Shown here: one piece after another, positions 51,245 through 59,569 of the stretch
Numbering within the stretch: position 1 is the stretch's first letter
Layout: each line of letters begins with the position of its first letter
Source: Variovorax sp. JS1663
Lineage (GTDB): Bacteria > Pseudomonadota > Gammaproteobacteria > Burkholderiales > Burkholderiaceae_C
Assembly (NCBI RefSeq): GCF_002157355.1
Contig: NZ_LYMK01000034.1
Coordinates: 1-64,000 of the forward strand
Reading direction: 5' to 3'
DNA length: 64,000 nt
Program-made: the position numbers and the translations under genes
Notes under the pieces: model-generated
Told to the model about the DNA's origin: nothing
Database searches by the model: none
Seen by the model: only the letters and a program-made list of their open reading frames with translations

Positions 51245-52552
51245 ATGGCCAGTATCACCGCGGCGTGGTCGCCGGTTCATTTTCATGGTGCCAAGATACC
51301 TGGCTTTCTTGCAAGCCGAATAGAGCGCTATTACCGGGAGCGCGTAAAGAAGACCTGGGGCGGCGGGCATATCATGCGCGGCAGAACACCGCCAGCCGAT
51401 GCCTTGCACCTGTCCAGCAACGACTACTTGTCGATTGCCAGGCATCCAAAGATCATTTCAGCCATGGCGGACAGCGTCCACCAAAACGGCAACGGTGCGC
51501 TGATGTCAGGGATCTTTCTGCACGGAGCCTGTCCGCAGCTGCAGCTTGAAGATCGCCTTGCTTCATTCATGCATGCGGAGTCAGGCATTCTGTGTCAATC
51601 GGGATGGTGTGCCAACACCGGGCTCATACAGACGATTGCCAACGAGCAGACGCCGGTCTACGTGGACATACTGGCTCACAATTCGTTGTGGGAAGGAATC
51701 CGCAGCGCGGGCGCCAAGCCTATTACTGTATTTCACAATGACCCGGAGCATCTGGAACGGCAAGTCCTGCGCTATGGGCCCGGCATCGTGTTGGTGGATT
51801 CCGTATACAGCACCAATGGCAGTATTTGTCCACTGCCGGAAATCGCTGAAATTTGCCATGCAGAGGGCTGCGTTTTGGTCGTGGATGAATCCCATTCGCT
51901 TGGCACCCACGGTCCGCATGGCGAAGGCCTGGTAGTTGCCTTGGGGCTCCTCGATCGCGTTCACTTCCGCACTGCCAGCTTGGCCAAGGCGTTCGCCGGA
52001 CGAGCAGGATTCATTACTTGCTCACGGCAATTCAACGAGTACTTCAAATTCGAATCCAATCCAGCCATCTTCAGTTCCACGCTGCTACCTCATGAAGTCG
52101 CCGGACTGGATGCAACGCTGGAGGTGATTCGCCACGAAGATTGGCGGAGGGAACAATTGCACGCCAATGCAGAGATTTTAAGAAATAACCTGGAAGAGCT
52201 CGGCTACAACCTCAACGACAGCCAGAGTCAGATCATTTCACTGGAGGCGGGCACGGAACAACAAACCATCGTCTTGCGCGATGCCTTGGAAGCGCGAGGA
52301 ATTTTTGGTTCTGTCTTCTGCGCTCCTGCAACGCCGAAAAACCGGTCTTTGATGCGATTTTCGATCAACTCCGCGCTGACCGGGATGGATCTGGCGCGAA
52401 TTATTCGTGCTTGCCGGGAAATTCGCAAGGAGGTTCGTCTTGACGATTGGCCCTCTTCGCGGCGCAAGCGTCAGCGCTTCGATCATCTTCCAATTAAAGC
52501 CGCAGATGAATATAACAAACCAAATCCGTCACGCGCTGTGGCAATTGTCTGA
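51245..52552 (+). CDS. lqsA: Alpha-hydroxyketone autoinducer synthase (CqsA/LqsA family)
   Basis: 435 aa. PLP-dependent alpha-oxoamine-synthase fold: LHLSSNDYLSIARHPKI, VVDESHSLGTHGPHGEG (PLP-ring Asp214, His217) and SLAKAFAGRAGF with Schiff-base Lys248. CqsA and LqsA couple an acyl-CoA with an amino donor to give CAI-1- or LAI-1-type signals; sequence alone does not give the chain length. It is told from BioF/KBL homologues by the downstream sensor and receiver genes. Start ATG 51245 follows AGGGGGAAATC; an in-frame GTG lies 39 bp upstream. The 3' end overlaps lqsS by 47 bp. G+C is clearly lower than in flanking genes. Confidence 0.88.
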   Translation: MASITAAWSPVHFHGAKIPGFLASRIERYYRERVKKTWGGGHIMRGRTPPADALHLSSNDYLSIARHPKIISAMADSVHQNGNGALMSGIFLHGACPQLQLEDRLASFMHAESGILCQSGWCANTGLIQTIANEQTPVYVDILAHNSLWEGIRSAGAKPITVFHNDPEHLERQVLRYGPGIVLVDSVYSTNGSICPLPEIAEICHAEGCVLVVDESHSLGTHGPHGEGLVVALGLLDRVHFRTASLAKAFAGRAGFITCSRQFNEYFKFESNPAIFSSTLLPHEVAGLDATLEVIRHEDWRREQLHANAEILRNNLEELGYNLNDSQSQIISLEAGTEQQTIVLRDALEARGIFGSVFCAPATPKNRSLMRFSINSALTGMDLARIIRACREIRKEVRLDDWPSSRRKRQRFDHLPIKAADEYNKPNPSRAVAIV

Positions 52553-53822
52553 TCGGGCGCGCCGCAATGCGGAATACTTCGAGCGCCGTCGCACGGCGTT
52601 TGCAGTGGTGGCAATCGTCGGGTTTCCGCTTTACTATTTCATCTGGAATGATCTTTTCCCGCAATCCTATGAGAATCTTCCATTGCGGCTAATTGGCAGT
52701 GCACTTTTTTTACCCATAGTTTTCGAGCGTCACTGGCAGTCTCGGTTCAAAAAGATCTGGGCCGCGTACTGGTATCTGGCCCTGCTCTACGCGCTGCCGT
52801 TTTTCTTCACCTTGATGCTCTTCAAGAACAACAGCTCGGCGGTGTGGCTCGAATCGACACTGATCGCTGTGTTCGTCATGGTGCTGTTGCTTGACTGGGT
52901 CACTTTGATAGTCCATTGCGTCGTCGGCGTGGGGCTGGCCTGGCTGGCTTACTCACTCACGACGGCAGCACCCCGCCTCGAAGCCGTGACTTTGGTTCAT
53001 TTGCCGATTTTTTTCTTCGCCATTGTCATCGGAACGCTCGCGAACTATGTCGCTGAACTTGTACGCCTCGAGCAGGAGCGCGCCATGCTCGCGACAGCCG
53101 GCAGCATCGCCCATGAATTGCGCACTCCGCTGTTGGGAATCCGGAGCGGTGCCGCCGGCCTGCGAAACTATTTGCCGACCTTGTTGACTGCCTACCAATT
53201 GGCTCGTGAAAACGCGTTGCCAGTCGCCGCGATAAGAAAACCACATCTGGAAGCCATCAAGGGTGTGCTCGAGCGCATCGAGGCGGAGGCCAACTATTCA
53301 AACGCGATCATCAATATGCTGATCACGAATGTTCGCTTGTCCAGGCCCGGTCACCAGGACCTGTCGCCCTGCTCCATGATGAACTGTATCCACATCGCGC
53401 TCGAGCGCTATCCTTTTTCAGCGGACGAAAAATCCAAGGTGTCATTCGTCACCGGCGCCGATTTCACCTTCAATGGCGTGGAATTACTGATGGTCCATGT
53501 CGTATTCAACCTTCTGAAAAACTCCTTGCACCACATTGCAAAGGTCGACAAAGGGCAAATTTACATTCACACCGAAAGATCTCCACAAGGCAATCTGCTC
53601 GTTTTTCGAGATACTGCGGCCGGCATTTCTAACGAGGTGTTGCCGCATATTTTCAAGCGCTTTTACTCGTCGTCCACAGCCGGCGACAATATTGTCGGCT
53701 CAGGAATCGGGTTGGCCTTTTGCAGCGATGTTGTTCGAGCATTTGGCGGCACCATCGACTGCTCTTCGGTATACGGTGAATTCTGCGAATTCAGTTTGAA
53801 GTTTCCAGTGATCGAATTATGA
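52506..53822 (+). CDS. lqsS: Membrane sensor histidine kinase of the alpha-hydroxyketone system (LqsS/CqsS-like)
   Basis: 438 aa. Six hydrophobic segments lie in the first 180 residues (FAVVAIVGFPLYYFIW, RLIGSALFLPIVF, YLALLYALPFFFTLM, STLIAVFVMVLLLDWV, IVHCVVGVGLAWLAYSL, LPIFFFAIVIGTLANYV), as in CqsS/LqsS. HisKA has His203 in SIAHELRTPLLGI; HATPase has FNLLKNSLHH and GSGIGLAFCSDVVRAFGG. No receiver domain is fused, unlike Vibrio CqsS. Starts inside the end of lqsA and shares ATGA with lqsR. Codon use is AT-richer than neighbours. Confidence 0.88.
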   Translation: MNITNQIRHALWQLSDRARRNAEYFERRRTAFAVVAIVGFPLYYFIWNDLFPQSYENLPLRLIGSALFLPIVFERHWQSRFKKIWAAYWYLALLYALPFFFTLMLFKNNSSAVWLESTLIAVFVMVLLLDWVTLIVHCVVGVGLAWLAYSLTTAAPRLEAVTLVHLPIFFFAIVIGTLANYVAELVRLEQERAMLATAGSIAHELRTPLLGIRSGAAGLRNYLPTLLTAYQLARENALPVAAIRKPHLEAIKGVLERIEAEANYSNAIINMLITNVRLSRPGHQDLSPCSMMNCIHIALERYPFSADEKSKVSFVTGADFTFNGVELLMVHVVFNLLKNSLHHIAKVDKGQIYIHTERSPQGNLLVFRDTAAGISNEVLPHIFKRFYSSSTAGDNIVGSGIGLAFCSDVVRAFGGTIDCSSVYGEFCEFSLKFPVIEL

Positions 53823-54841
53823 ACAGATCCAAAATTCAGCCTTTCTTTTTTCCAACAACAGTGGCATTTGTTGATGACAGCAATGATTTTCTCGTCAACC
53901 TGAGCCTGCAACTTGATCCATCGCTGGCTTTTCGGTTATTTCAATCCGCAACCGAAGCCTTGACCATGCTGAACAGCAGCAAACTGGAAGCGATCCCTCT
54001 GGTCAACAAGCTTTTCTCGCTCTACCAAGGACGGGATGAAGCCGATCATGGGCGTCAGGTCATCGATATCAGCCTGGGCATGATTCACCGCAAGCTGCAC
54101 AACGAACGGCGCTTTGACCAGATATCGGTGGTGGTGGTCGACTACGATATGCCCCGAATGAACGGCGTGGAATTTTGTCGCCAGATTCAAAATCCATTGA
54201 TAAGAAAAATCCTGCTTACCGGCAAGGCCAACGAGCGAATCGCCGTTGAGGCCTTCAATGAAGGACTCATCGACCGTTTCATCCGCAAGCAGGAACCGGA
54301 TGCGATCGAAACCCTCAATCGTGCAATCCAGGAAATACAGCCTCGCTATTTCGAGCAGATGCAAAGAATGCTGTCCGATTCATTGTCGGTAGGATCGCAC
54401 AGATTTCTTAAAGACCAGAATTTCGCAGCATGCTTCAAGGAATTGATCAAGCGATTCAATATCGTCGAATATTATTTGGCATGCGCGCCGGACGGCATGC
54501 TGATGGTCGACGCCACCGGTGCATCCTATCTCCTGATCGTTCAGAGCGAAGATCAATTTCAGGCGACGCACGAAATTGCCTACGATCAATTGGCGCCCCC
54601 AGAACTGCTCAAGATCCTGCGCAGCGGCGAGGTGGTTCCGTATTTCTGGAAAACCCAGGGAATCTACTCGCCGATCTACCAGGACTGGCGCAGCTACCTT
54701 CACCCTGCGACCCGGATCGAGGGAACCGAGTGGTATGCCTACACCGTGGTGAAAGAGCCCGAAGGCTTCAATCTCAAGCACGTGCTCTTCTACGCGGACT
54801 ACCTGGAACGCCTGGACGCCCGGACACTTGACGGCGCTTAG
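53819..54841 (+). CDS. lqsR: LqsR-like response regulator
   Basis: 340 aa. A receiver domain with acidic pair FVDDSND (19–20), phospho-acceptor Asp108 in VVVVDYDMPRMNG and Lys136 in LLTGKAN. Between the first strand and the acceptor lies an unusually long insertion (about residues 50–100), which also distinguishes Legionella LqsR. The C-terminal 170 residues (IKRFNIVEYYLACAPDGMLM, SYLLIVQSEDQFQATHEIAY) are not a DNA-binding HTH by eye, so output may be through protein contacts. Start shares ATGA with the lqsS stop. Confidence 0.85.
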   Translation: MNRSKIQPFFFPTTVAFVDDSNDFLVNLSLQLDPSLAFRLFQSATEALTMLNSSKLEAIPLVNKLFSLYQGRDEADHGRQVIDISLGMIHRKLHNERRFDQISVVVVDYDMPRMNGVEFCRQIQNPLIRKILLTGKANERIAVEAFNEGLIDRFIRKQEPDAIETLNRAIQEIQPRYFEQMQRMLSDSLSVGSHRFLKDQNFAACFKELIKRFNIVEYYLACAPDGMLMVDATGASYLLIVQSEDQFQATHEIAYDQLAPPELLKILRSGEVVPYFWKTQGIYSPIYQDWRSYLHPATRIEGTEWYAYTVVKEPEGFNLKHVLFYADYLERLDARTLDGA

Positions 54842-54960
54842 ACCAGCGCCCCCTGGGCCGGCGTGAACACATGCCGGCACCCGCGTTCACCTAGAGACAA
54901 AAACCGATTGACGGCATCGGCCGACGCGGCGCCGAAGCCGACTCTGCTATGGTTTTCCCC

Positions 54961-55722
54961 ATGCAGACGCCCCCCAGCCTCACGCGCGACGCTGCGCTCT
55001 TCCTCGACTTCGACGGCACCCTGGTGGGGATCGCCGACACGCCAGAGGCGATCGAGGTGCCCAGTGCACTGGTGCCTTTGCTCAGCGACCTGCGCGACCT
55101 GCTGGGCGGCGCGCTGGCGGTGGTGTCCGGCCGGCAGATCGACGTGCTGGACCGCTTCCTCGCCCCGCTGCGCCTTCCGGCCGCCGGGGAGCATGGCGTG
55201 CAGCGGCGCGACGCCGAAGGCCGGATACAGGAGCAGCGCCCGCCCGACCTGCAGGAGGTGCTGGACACGGCCAACGAGTTGGCCCGCGTCTATGAAGGCC
55301 TGCTGGTAGAGCGCAAGCACGCGGCGATCGCCCTGCACTACCGGCTCGCGCCCCAGCTCGAGGCGGTGTGCCGCGACGCGCTGATGCGCACCATCGCCGA
55401 CCAGCCGCAGTTGGAGCTGATGCATGGCAAGTTCGTGTTCGAGGTCAAGCCGGCCGGCATCAACAAGGGGATCGCGATCGACGCCTTCCTGCGGGAGGCG
55501 CCCTTCGTCGGCCGCACGCCGGTTTTCGCCGGCGACGACACGACCGACGAGAGCGGCTTCGCGGTGGTGCAGCCGCGCGGCGGCGTGGCGATCAAGGTCG
55601 GTTCCGGACCCAGCTTGGCGCTGCACCGGCTCGATTCCCCGCGCGCCGTGTTCGAATGGCTGGTAGAGGCACGCAAAGTGCTGGCCGATTCGCCATCCAC
55701 GCCCGGAGGAAAACCCGCATGA
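54961..55722 (+). CDS. otsB: Trehalose-6-phosphate phosphatase
   Basis: 253 aa from ATG 54961 (ATG 54949 is also in frame, adding 4 residues). HAD-family motifs: FLDFDGTLVGIADTPEAIEV (nucleophile and acid Asp), VVSGRQIDVL and GDDTTDESGF for Mg2+ binding. It removes phosphate from trehalose-6-phosphate. First of the otsB–GH15–otsA operon; its stop shares ATGA with the GH15 start. Confidence 0.92.
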   Translation: MQTPPSLTRDAALFLDFDGTLVGIADTPEAIEVPSALVPLLSDLRDLLGGALAVVSGRQIDVLDRFLAPLRLPAAGEHGVQRRDAEGRIQEQRPPDLQEVLDTANELARVYEGLLVERKHAAIALHYRLAPQLEAVCRDALMRTIADQPQLELMHGKFVFEVKPAGINKGIAIDAFLREAPFVGRTPVFAGDDTTDESGFAVVQPRGGVAIKVGSGPSLALHRLDSPRAVFEWLVEARKVLADSPSTPGGKPA

Positions 55723-57662
55723 CGAAGAACCCCCAAGAGGTCAGGCCGCAGGAGGAAGAACAGCAGCAGGAAAGCCGCGCCGGCGAATCGATCGCCGCCG
55801 CGGCCGGCGCGAGCGACAAGCCGGCTGCCGATCCCGACGCTGTGACGCAGCCCGCCGCGCGGCGCGGCTTCGCGCCGCCGGCCGAGGCCTCCCTCGACGT
55901 GGGCGTGATCGGCAACTGTGCCTACAGCGCCCTGATCGACTCGCGCGCCCGCGTGGTCTGGTGCTGCCTGCCGCGCTTCGACGGCGATCCGGTGTTCAAT
56001 GCCCTGCTGCACCCGGGCGAGGACGCCAGCGCCTGGGCCATCGATATCGAGGACTTCGCCTCCAGCAAGCAGTGGTACGAGCCCAACACGGCCGTGCTGC
56101 GCACCCAGCTCTTCGACAGCGCCGGCCAGGGGGTGGAGATCACCGACTTCGCGCCGCGCTTCTACAGCCGCTCGCGCTACTTCCGCCCACTCACCATCGT
56201 GCGGCGGGTGAAGCCGATCCAGGGCACGCCGCGCGTGCGCATCTCGCTCGCGCCGCGCTTCCAATGGGGCAGCGCGCCGCCGCAGATCACGCGCGGCAGC
56301 AACCACATCCGCTATGTGGGGCCGGACTTCGCCCTGCGGCTGAACACCGACGCGCCGGTCTCGCACGTGCTGTCGAGGCAGCCCTTCGTCCTCTCGCGCG
56401 AGCACAACTTCGTGCTCGGCGCCGACGAGACGCTGATGGACGGCATCGCCGACACCGCGCGTCACTTCGAGCAGGAGACCATCGCCTACTGGCGCACCTG
56501 GAGCAAGCGCCTGGCCATTCCCTTCGAATGGCAGGACGCGGTGATCCGCGCCGCGATCACGCTGAAGCTCTCGCTCTACGAGGACACTGGCGCGATCGTC
56601 GCCGCCATGACCACCAGCATCCCCGAGGCGCCAGGCAGCCAGCGCAACTGGGACTACCGCTACTGCTGGCTGCGCGATGCCTTCTTCGTGGTGCGCGCGC
56701 TCAACAGCCTGTCCGAGGTCGGCACCATGGAGGATTACCTGCGCTGGCTCGGCAACGTGGTGATCGGCTCGCACGGCGAGCACATCCAGCCGCTGTACGG
56801 CATCGGCCTGGAGCGCGAGCTGCCCGAGTCCTTCGTGGAAGGGCTGGGCGGCTACCGCGGCATGGGCCCGGTGCGGGTGGGCAACCAGGCGCAGGAGCAT
56901 TTCCAGCACGACGTCTACGGCAACATCGTGCTGGGCGCCTCGCAGGCCTTTCACGACCACCGCCTGCTCAGCCGCGGCGGCGTGGCCGAGTTTCCGCACC
57001 TGGAGGCGGTGGGCGAGCAGGCGATCCGCGTCTACGGCACGCCCGACGCCGGCATGTGGGAGCTGCGCACGCGCGCCCGCGTGCACACCAGTTCGGCCCT
57101 GATGAGCTGGGCCGCATGCGACCGGATCGCGAAGGTGGCGCGCGCGCTCGGGCTGCCGGAGCGCGCGGCCTACTGGCACGGCCATTCCTCGCGCATGCGC
57201 GAGGAGATCCTCACCAAGTCCTGGTGCGAGGAGCGCCAGGCCTTCGCCGAGAGCTTCGGCGGCCACGAGCTGGACGCCAGCGTCCTGCTGATGGTGGAGG
57301 TCGGGCTGATCGAAGCGCGCGACCCGCGCTTCATCTCCACCGTCGAGGCGATGGAGAAGTCGCTGTGCGACGGCCCCTACATGCGCCGCTACGAGGCGGC
57401 CGACGACTTCGGCAAGCCCGAGACCGCCTTCAACATCTGCACCTTCTGGCGCATCGACGCCCTGGCCAAGATCGGCCGCAAGGCCGAGGCACGCCAGATC
57501 TTCGAGACCATGCTGGCGGCGCGCAATCCGCTGGGCCTGCTGTCGGAGGACACCCATCCGGTCACGGGCGAGATGTGGGGCAACTTCCCGCAGACCTACT
57601 CCATGGTCGGCATCATCAACGCGGCCGTGCGCCTGTCGGCGCCGTGGGACTCGTGCATCTGA
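55719..57662 (+). CDS. Glycoside hydrolase family 15 protein
   Basis: 647 aa. An N-terminal Gln/Glu/Ala-rich low-complexity stretch (1–50) precedes the conserved start VGVIGNCAYSALIDSRARVV. The (alpha/alpha)6 catalytic domain shows NWDYRYCWLRDAFFVVRALN and SWAACDRIAKVARALG; the terminal part has AFNICTFWRIDALAKIGRKA. GH15 includes glucoamylases, glucodextranases and trehalases; proteins of this type sit within otsBA operons of Burkholderiales, and a trehalase or glucan-hydrolase role fits. Start ATG 55719 follows GGAGGAAAACCC. Confidence 0.85.
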   Translation: MTKNPQEVRPQEEEQQQESRAGESIAAAAGASDKPAADPDAVTQPAARRGFAPPAEASLDVGVIGNCAYSALIDSRARVVWCCLPRFDGDPVFNALLHPGEDASAWAIDIEDFASSKQWYEPNTAVLRTQLFDSAGQGVEITDFAPRFYSRSRYFRPLTIVRRVKPIQGTPRVRISLAPRFQWGSAPPQITRGSNHIRYVGPDFALRLNTDAPVSHVLSRQPFVLSREHNFVLGADETLMDGIADTARHFEQETIAYWRTWSKRLAIPFEWQDAVIRAAITLKLSLYEDTGAIVAAMTTSIPEAPGSQRNWDYRYCWLRDAFFVVRALNSLSEVGTMEDYLRWLGNVVIGSHGEHIQPLYGIGLERELPESFVEGLGGYRGMGPVRVGNQAQEHFQHDVYGNIVLGASQAFHDHRLLSRGGVAEFPHLEAVGEQAIRVYGTPDAGMWELRTRARVHTSSALMSWAACDRIAKVARALGLPERAAYWHGHSSRMREEILTKSWCEERQAFAESFGGHELDASVLLMVEVGLIEARDPRFISTVEAMEKSLCDGPYMRRYEAADDFGKPETAFNICTFWRIDALAKIGRKAEARQIFETMLAARNPLGLLSEDTHPVTGEMWGNFPQTYSMVGIINAAVRLSAPWDSCI

Positions 57663-57687
57663 GCGCGGCCGGACCATCAAGGAGCTC

Positions 57688-59073
57688 ATGAGTCGTCTCG
57701 TCGTCATCTCCAACCGCATCGCCGATCCCCGCAAACCCGCCGCCGGCGGCCTGGCCGTCGCCCTCGGCGAAAGCCTGCAGCAGACCGGCGGCCTCTGGTT
57801 CGGCTGGAGCGGCAACATCGTCGAGGACGGCCCCACCGGCGAAGGCGAGCTGCGCATCCAGCAGGCCGGCAAAACCACGCTGGCCACCATCGACCTCAGC
57901 CGCGAGGACCACGACAGCTACTACCTGGGCTACAGCAACGACGTGCTGTGGCCGGTGTTCCACGACCGGCTCGACCTGGCGAATTTCGACGCCGGCTTCA
58001 TCGGCGGCTACCGCCGGGTGAACCAGCTCTTCGCGCGCAAGCTGCTGCCGCTCCTGAAGCCGGACGACATCATCTGGGTGCACGACTACCACCTGATTCC
58101 GCTGGCCGCCGAGCTGCGCGGCATGGGCTGCCGGCAGCGCATCGGATTCTTCCTGCACATCCCACTGCCGCCGCACATCATCATGGCGGCCATCCCGCAG
58201 CACGAGTGGCTGATGCGCTCGCTGTTCGCCTACGACCTGATCGGCTTCCAGGCCCAGCAGGACGTGCAGCATTTCGAGCAGTACGTGCGCAACGAGGCCA
58301 ACGGCGAGGCCAAGGGGCAGAACCTGTACCGCGCCTATGGCCAGACGGTGCGCTGCGACGCCTTCCCGATCGGCATCGACGTCGACGAGTTCGCCGCGCT
58401 CACCCATGCCAAGGACTCGCGCGAGATGTTCGAGACCATGCGGCGCGAGTACTCGAGCCGTCGGCTGCTGCTGGGCATCGACCGGCTCGACTACTCCAAG
58501 GGCATCCCGAACCGGGTGCGCTCCTTCCGCGAGCTGCTGGCCAACTACCCCGAAAACCGCCGCAGCGCGACGCTGATCCAGATCGCCTCGCCCACCCGCG
58601 AGACGGTGGACGCCTATGCCGACATCCGGCGTGAGCTCGAGTCGCTGTGCGGCGCCATCAACGGCGACTACGGCGAGCTCGACTGGATGCCGGTGCGCTA
58701 CATCCACCGCATGGTCGCGCGCAAGCGCGTGCCGGGCCTGTGCCGGGCCGCGGCGGTCGGGCTGGTGACGCCGCTGCGCGACGGCATGAACCTGGTGGCC
58801 AAGGAATACATCGCGGCGCAGGACCCGGCCGATCCGGGCGTGCTCGTGCTGTCGCGCTTCGCCGGCGCCGCCGAGCAGCTGAAGGAAGCGCTGCTGGTCA
58901 ATCCCTACGACACGCACGGCACCGCGGAGACCGTGCAGCAGGCGCTGCAGATGCCGCTGGAGGAGCGGCGCGAGCGCCACCAGAAGCTGCTGTCGCGCAT
59001 CCGCGACCAGGACGTGCACTGGTGGCGGCGCAGCTTCCTCGACGCGTTGCGGGCAGCCGAGAGTGTGCGTTAG
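57688..59073 (+). CDS. otsA: Trehalose-6-phosphate synthase
   Basis: 461 aa, the usual length. GT20 fold: LVVISNRIADPRKPAAGGLA, FGWSG, WVHDYHLIPLAAELR, GFFLHIPLPP, GIDRLDYSKGIPNR, and TPLRDGMNLVAKEYIAAQ binding UDP-glucose and glucose-6-phosphate. Makes trehalose-6-P for the OtsB step. It lies 25 bp after the GH15 gene, with AAGGAG before the ATG. The stop overlaps the end of a convergent small gene by 4 bp. Confidence 0.95.
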   Translation: MSRLVVISNRIADPRKPAAGGLAVALGESLQQTGGLWFGWSGNIVEDGPTGEGELRIQQAGKTTLATIDLSREDHDSYYLGYSNDVLWPVFHDRLDLANFDAGFIGGYRRVNQLFARKLLPLLKPDDIIWVHDYHLIPLAAELRGMGCRQRIGFFLHIPLPPHIIMAAIPQHEWLMRSLFAYDLIGFQAQQDVQHFEQYVRNEANGEAKGQNLYRAYGQTVRCDAFPIGIDVDEFAALTHAKDSREMFETMRREYSSRRLLLGIDRLDYSKGIPNRVRSFRELLANYPENRRSATLIQIASPTRETVDAYADIRRELESLCGAINGDYGELDWMPVRYIHRMVARKRVPGLCRAAAVGLVTPLRDGMNLVAKEYIAAQDPADPGVLVLSRFAGAAEQLKEALLVNPYDTHGTAETVQQALQMPLEERRERHQKLLSRIRDQDVHWWRRSFLDALRAAESVR

Positions 59074-59390
59074 GACGGCAGGAGCAGTTGGACCAGCCGC
59101 GCGACGCGGGATCCGCGCGGCCGGACCTCGTGCATCGCCCGCGGGATGCCCTGCACCCGCGCCGCGGTCCGGGCGCTGACCTCGATCCAGCCACCCCGGC
59201 CGGCCTCGAAGACCTCGCCCTCCTGGAACTCGTTCTTCACGCTGAACACGGTCTCGCCGAACCAGGACGGCGGGGACACGACGCTGACGCGGCCCTCCAG
59301 GACCAACAGCAAGGCGTCGGCATCGACGGCCACGCGAAGCGATTGGCCGGGGAGGAGTTGCGTAACGGAAGGGAGATCGCGGGTGTTCAT
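59070..59390 (-). CDS. Small beta-rich (cupin-like/DUF2917-like) protein
   Basis: 106 aa from ATG 59390. Predicted mainly strands: QSLRVAVDADALLLVLEGRV, SVVSPPSWFGETVF, EGEVFEAGRGGWIEVSA. Similar in size and pattern to the DUF2917 protein at 44.4 kb but not clearly homologous. Divergent from the MocR-type regulator (179 bp between starts), so it may be its target. Confidence 0.6.
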   Translation of the reverse strand: MNTRDLPSVTQLLPGQSLRVAVDADALLLVLEGRVSVVSPPSWFGETVFSVKNEFQEGEVFEAGRGGWIEVSARTAARVQGIPRAMHEVRPRGSRVARLVQLLLPS

Positions 59391-59569
59391 GGCAGGCCTT
59401 GGAAGTGGTGGATGGGTGAATGAATCGTAGGGAAGGTGGTGCTCAAAAAACAGGCACAACAAAGGGGTATCGCAGCCACAACAGCCTGGCGCGGAAGGCA
59501 TCTGTTACGGCTGTTTTTCACTGAACTGCATCTGTTGCCGCCGGCACCTTTTTGCAGGAGCATCCAGGC

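Noticed and set aside
54861..54890. Inverted GTGAAC/GTTCAC after lqsR as a terminator
   Set aside because: The stem has only six pairs with a 16-base loop and no T-tract, too weak to call.
55338..59019. Long minus-strand frames over GH15 and otsA
   Set aside because: Shadows of two clearly recognised plus-strand enzymes with complete motif sets.
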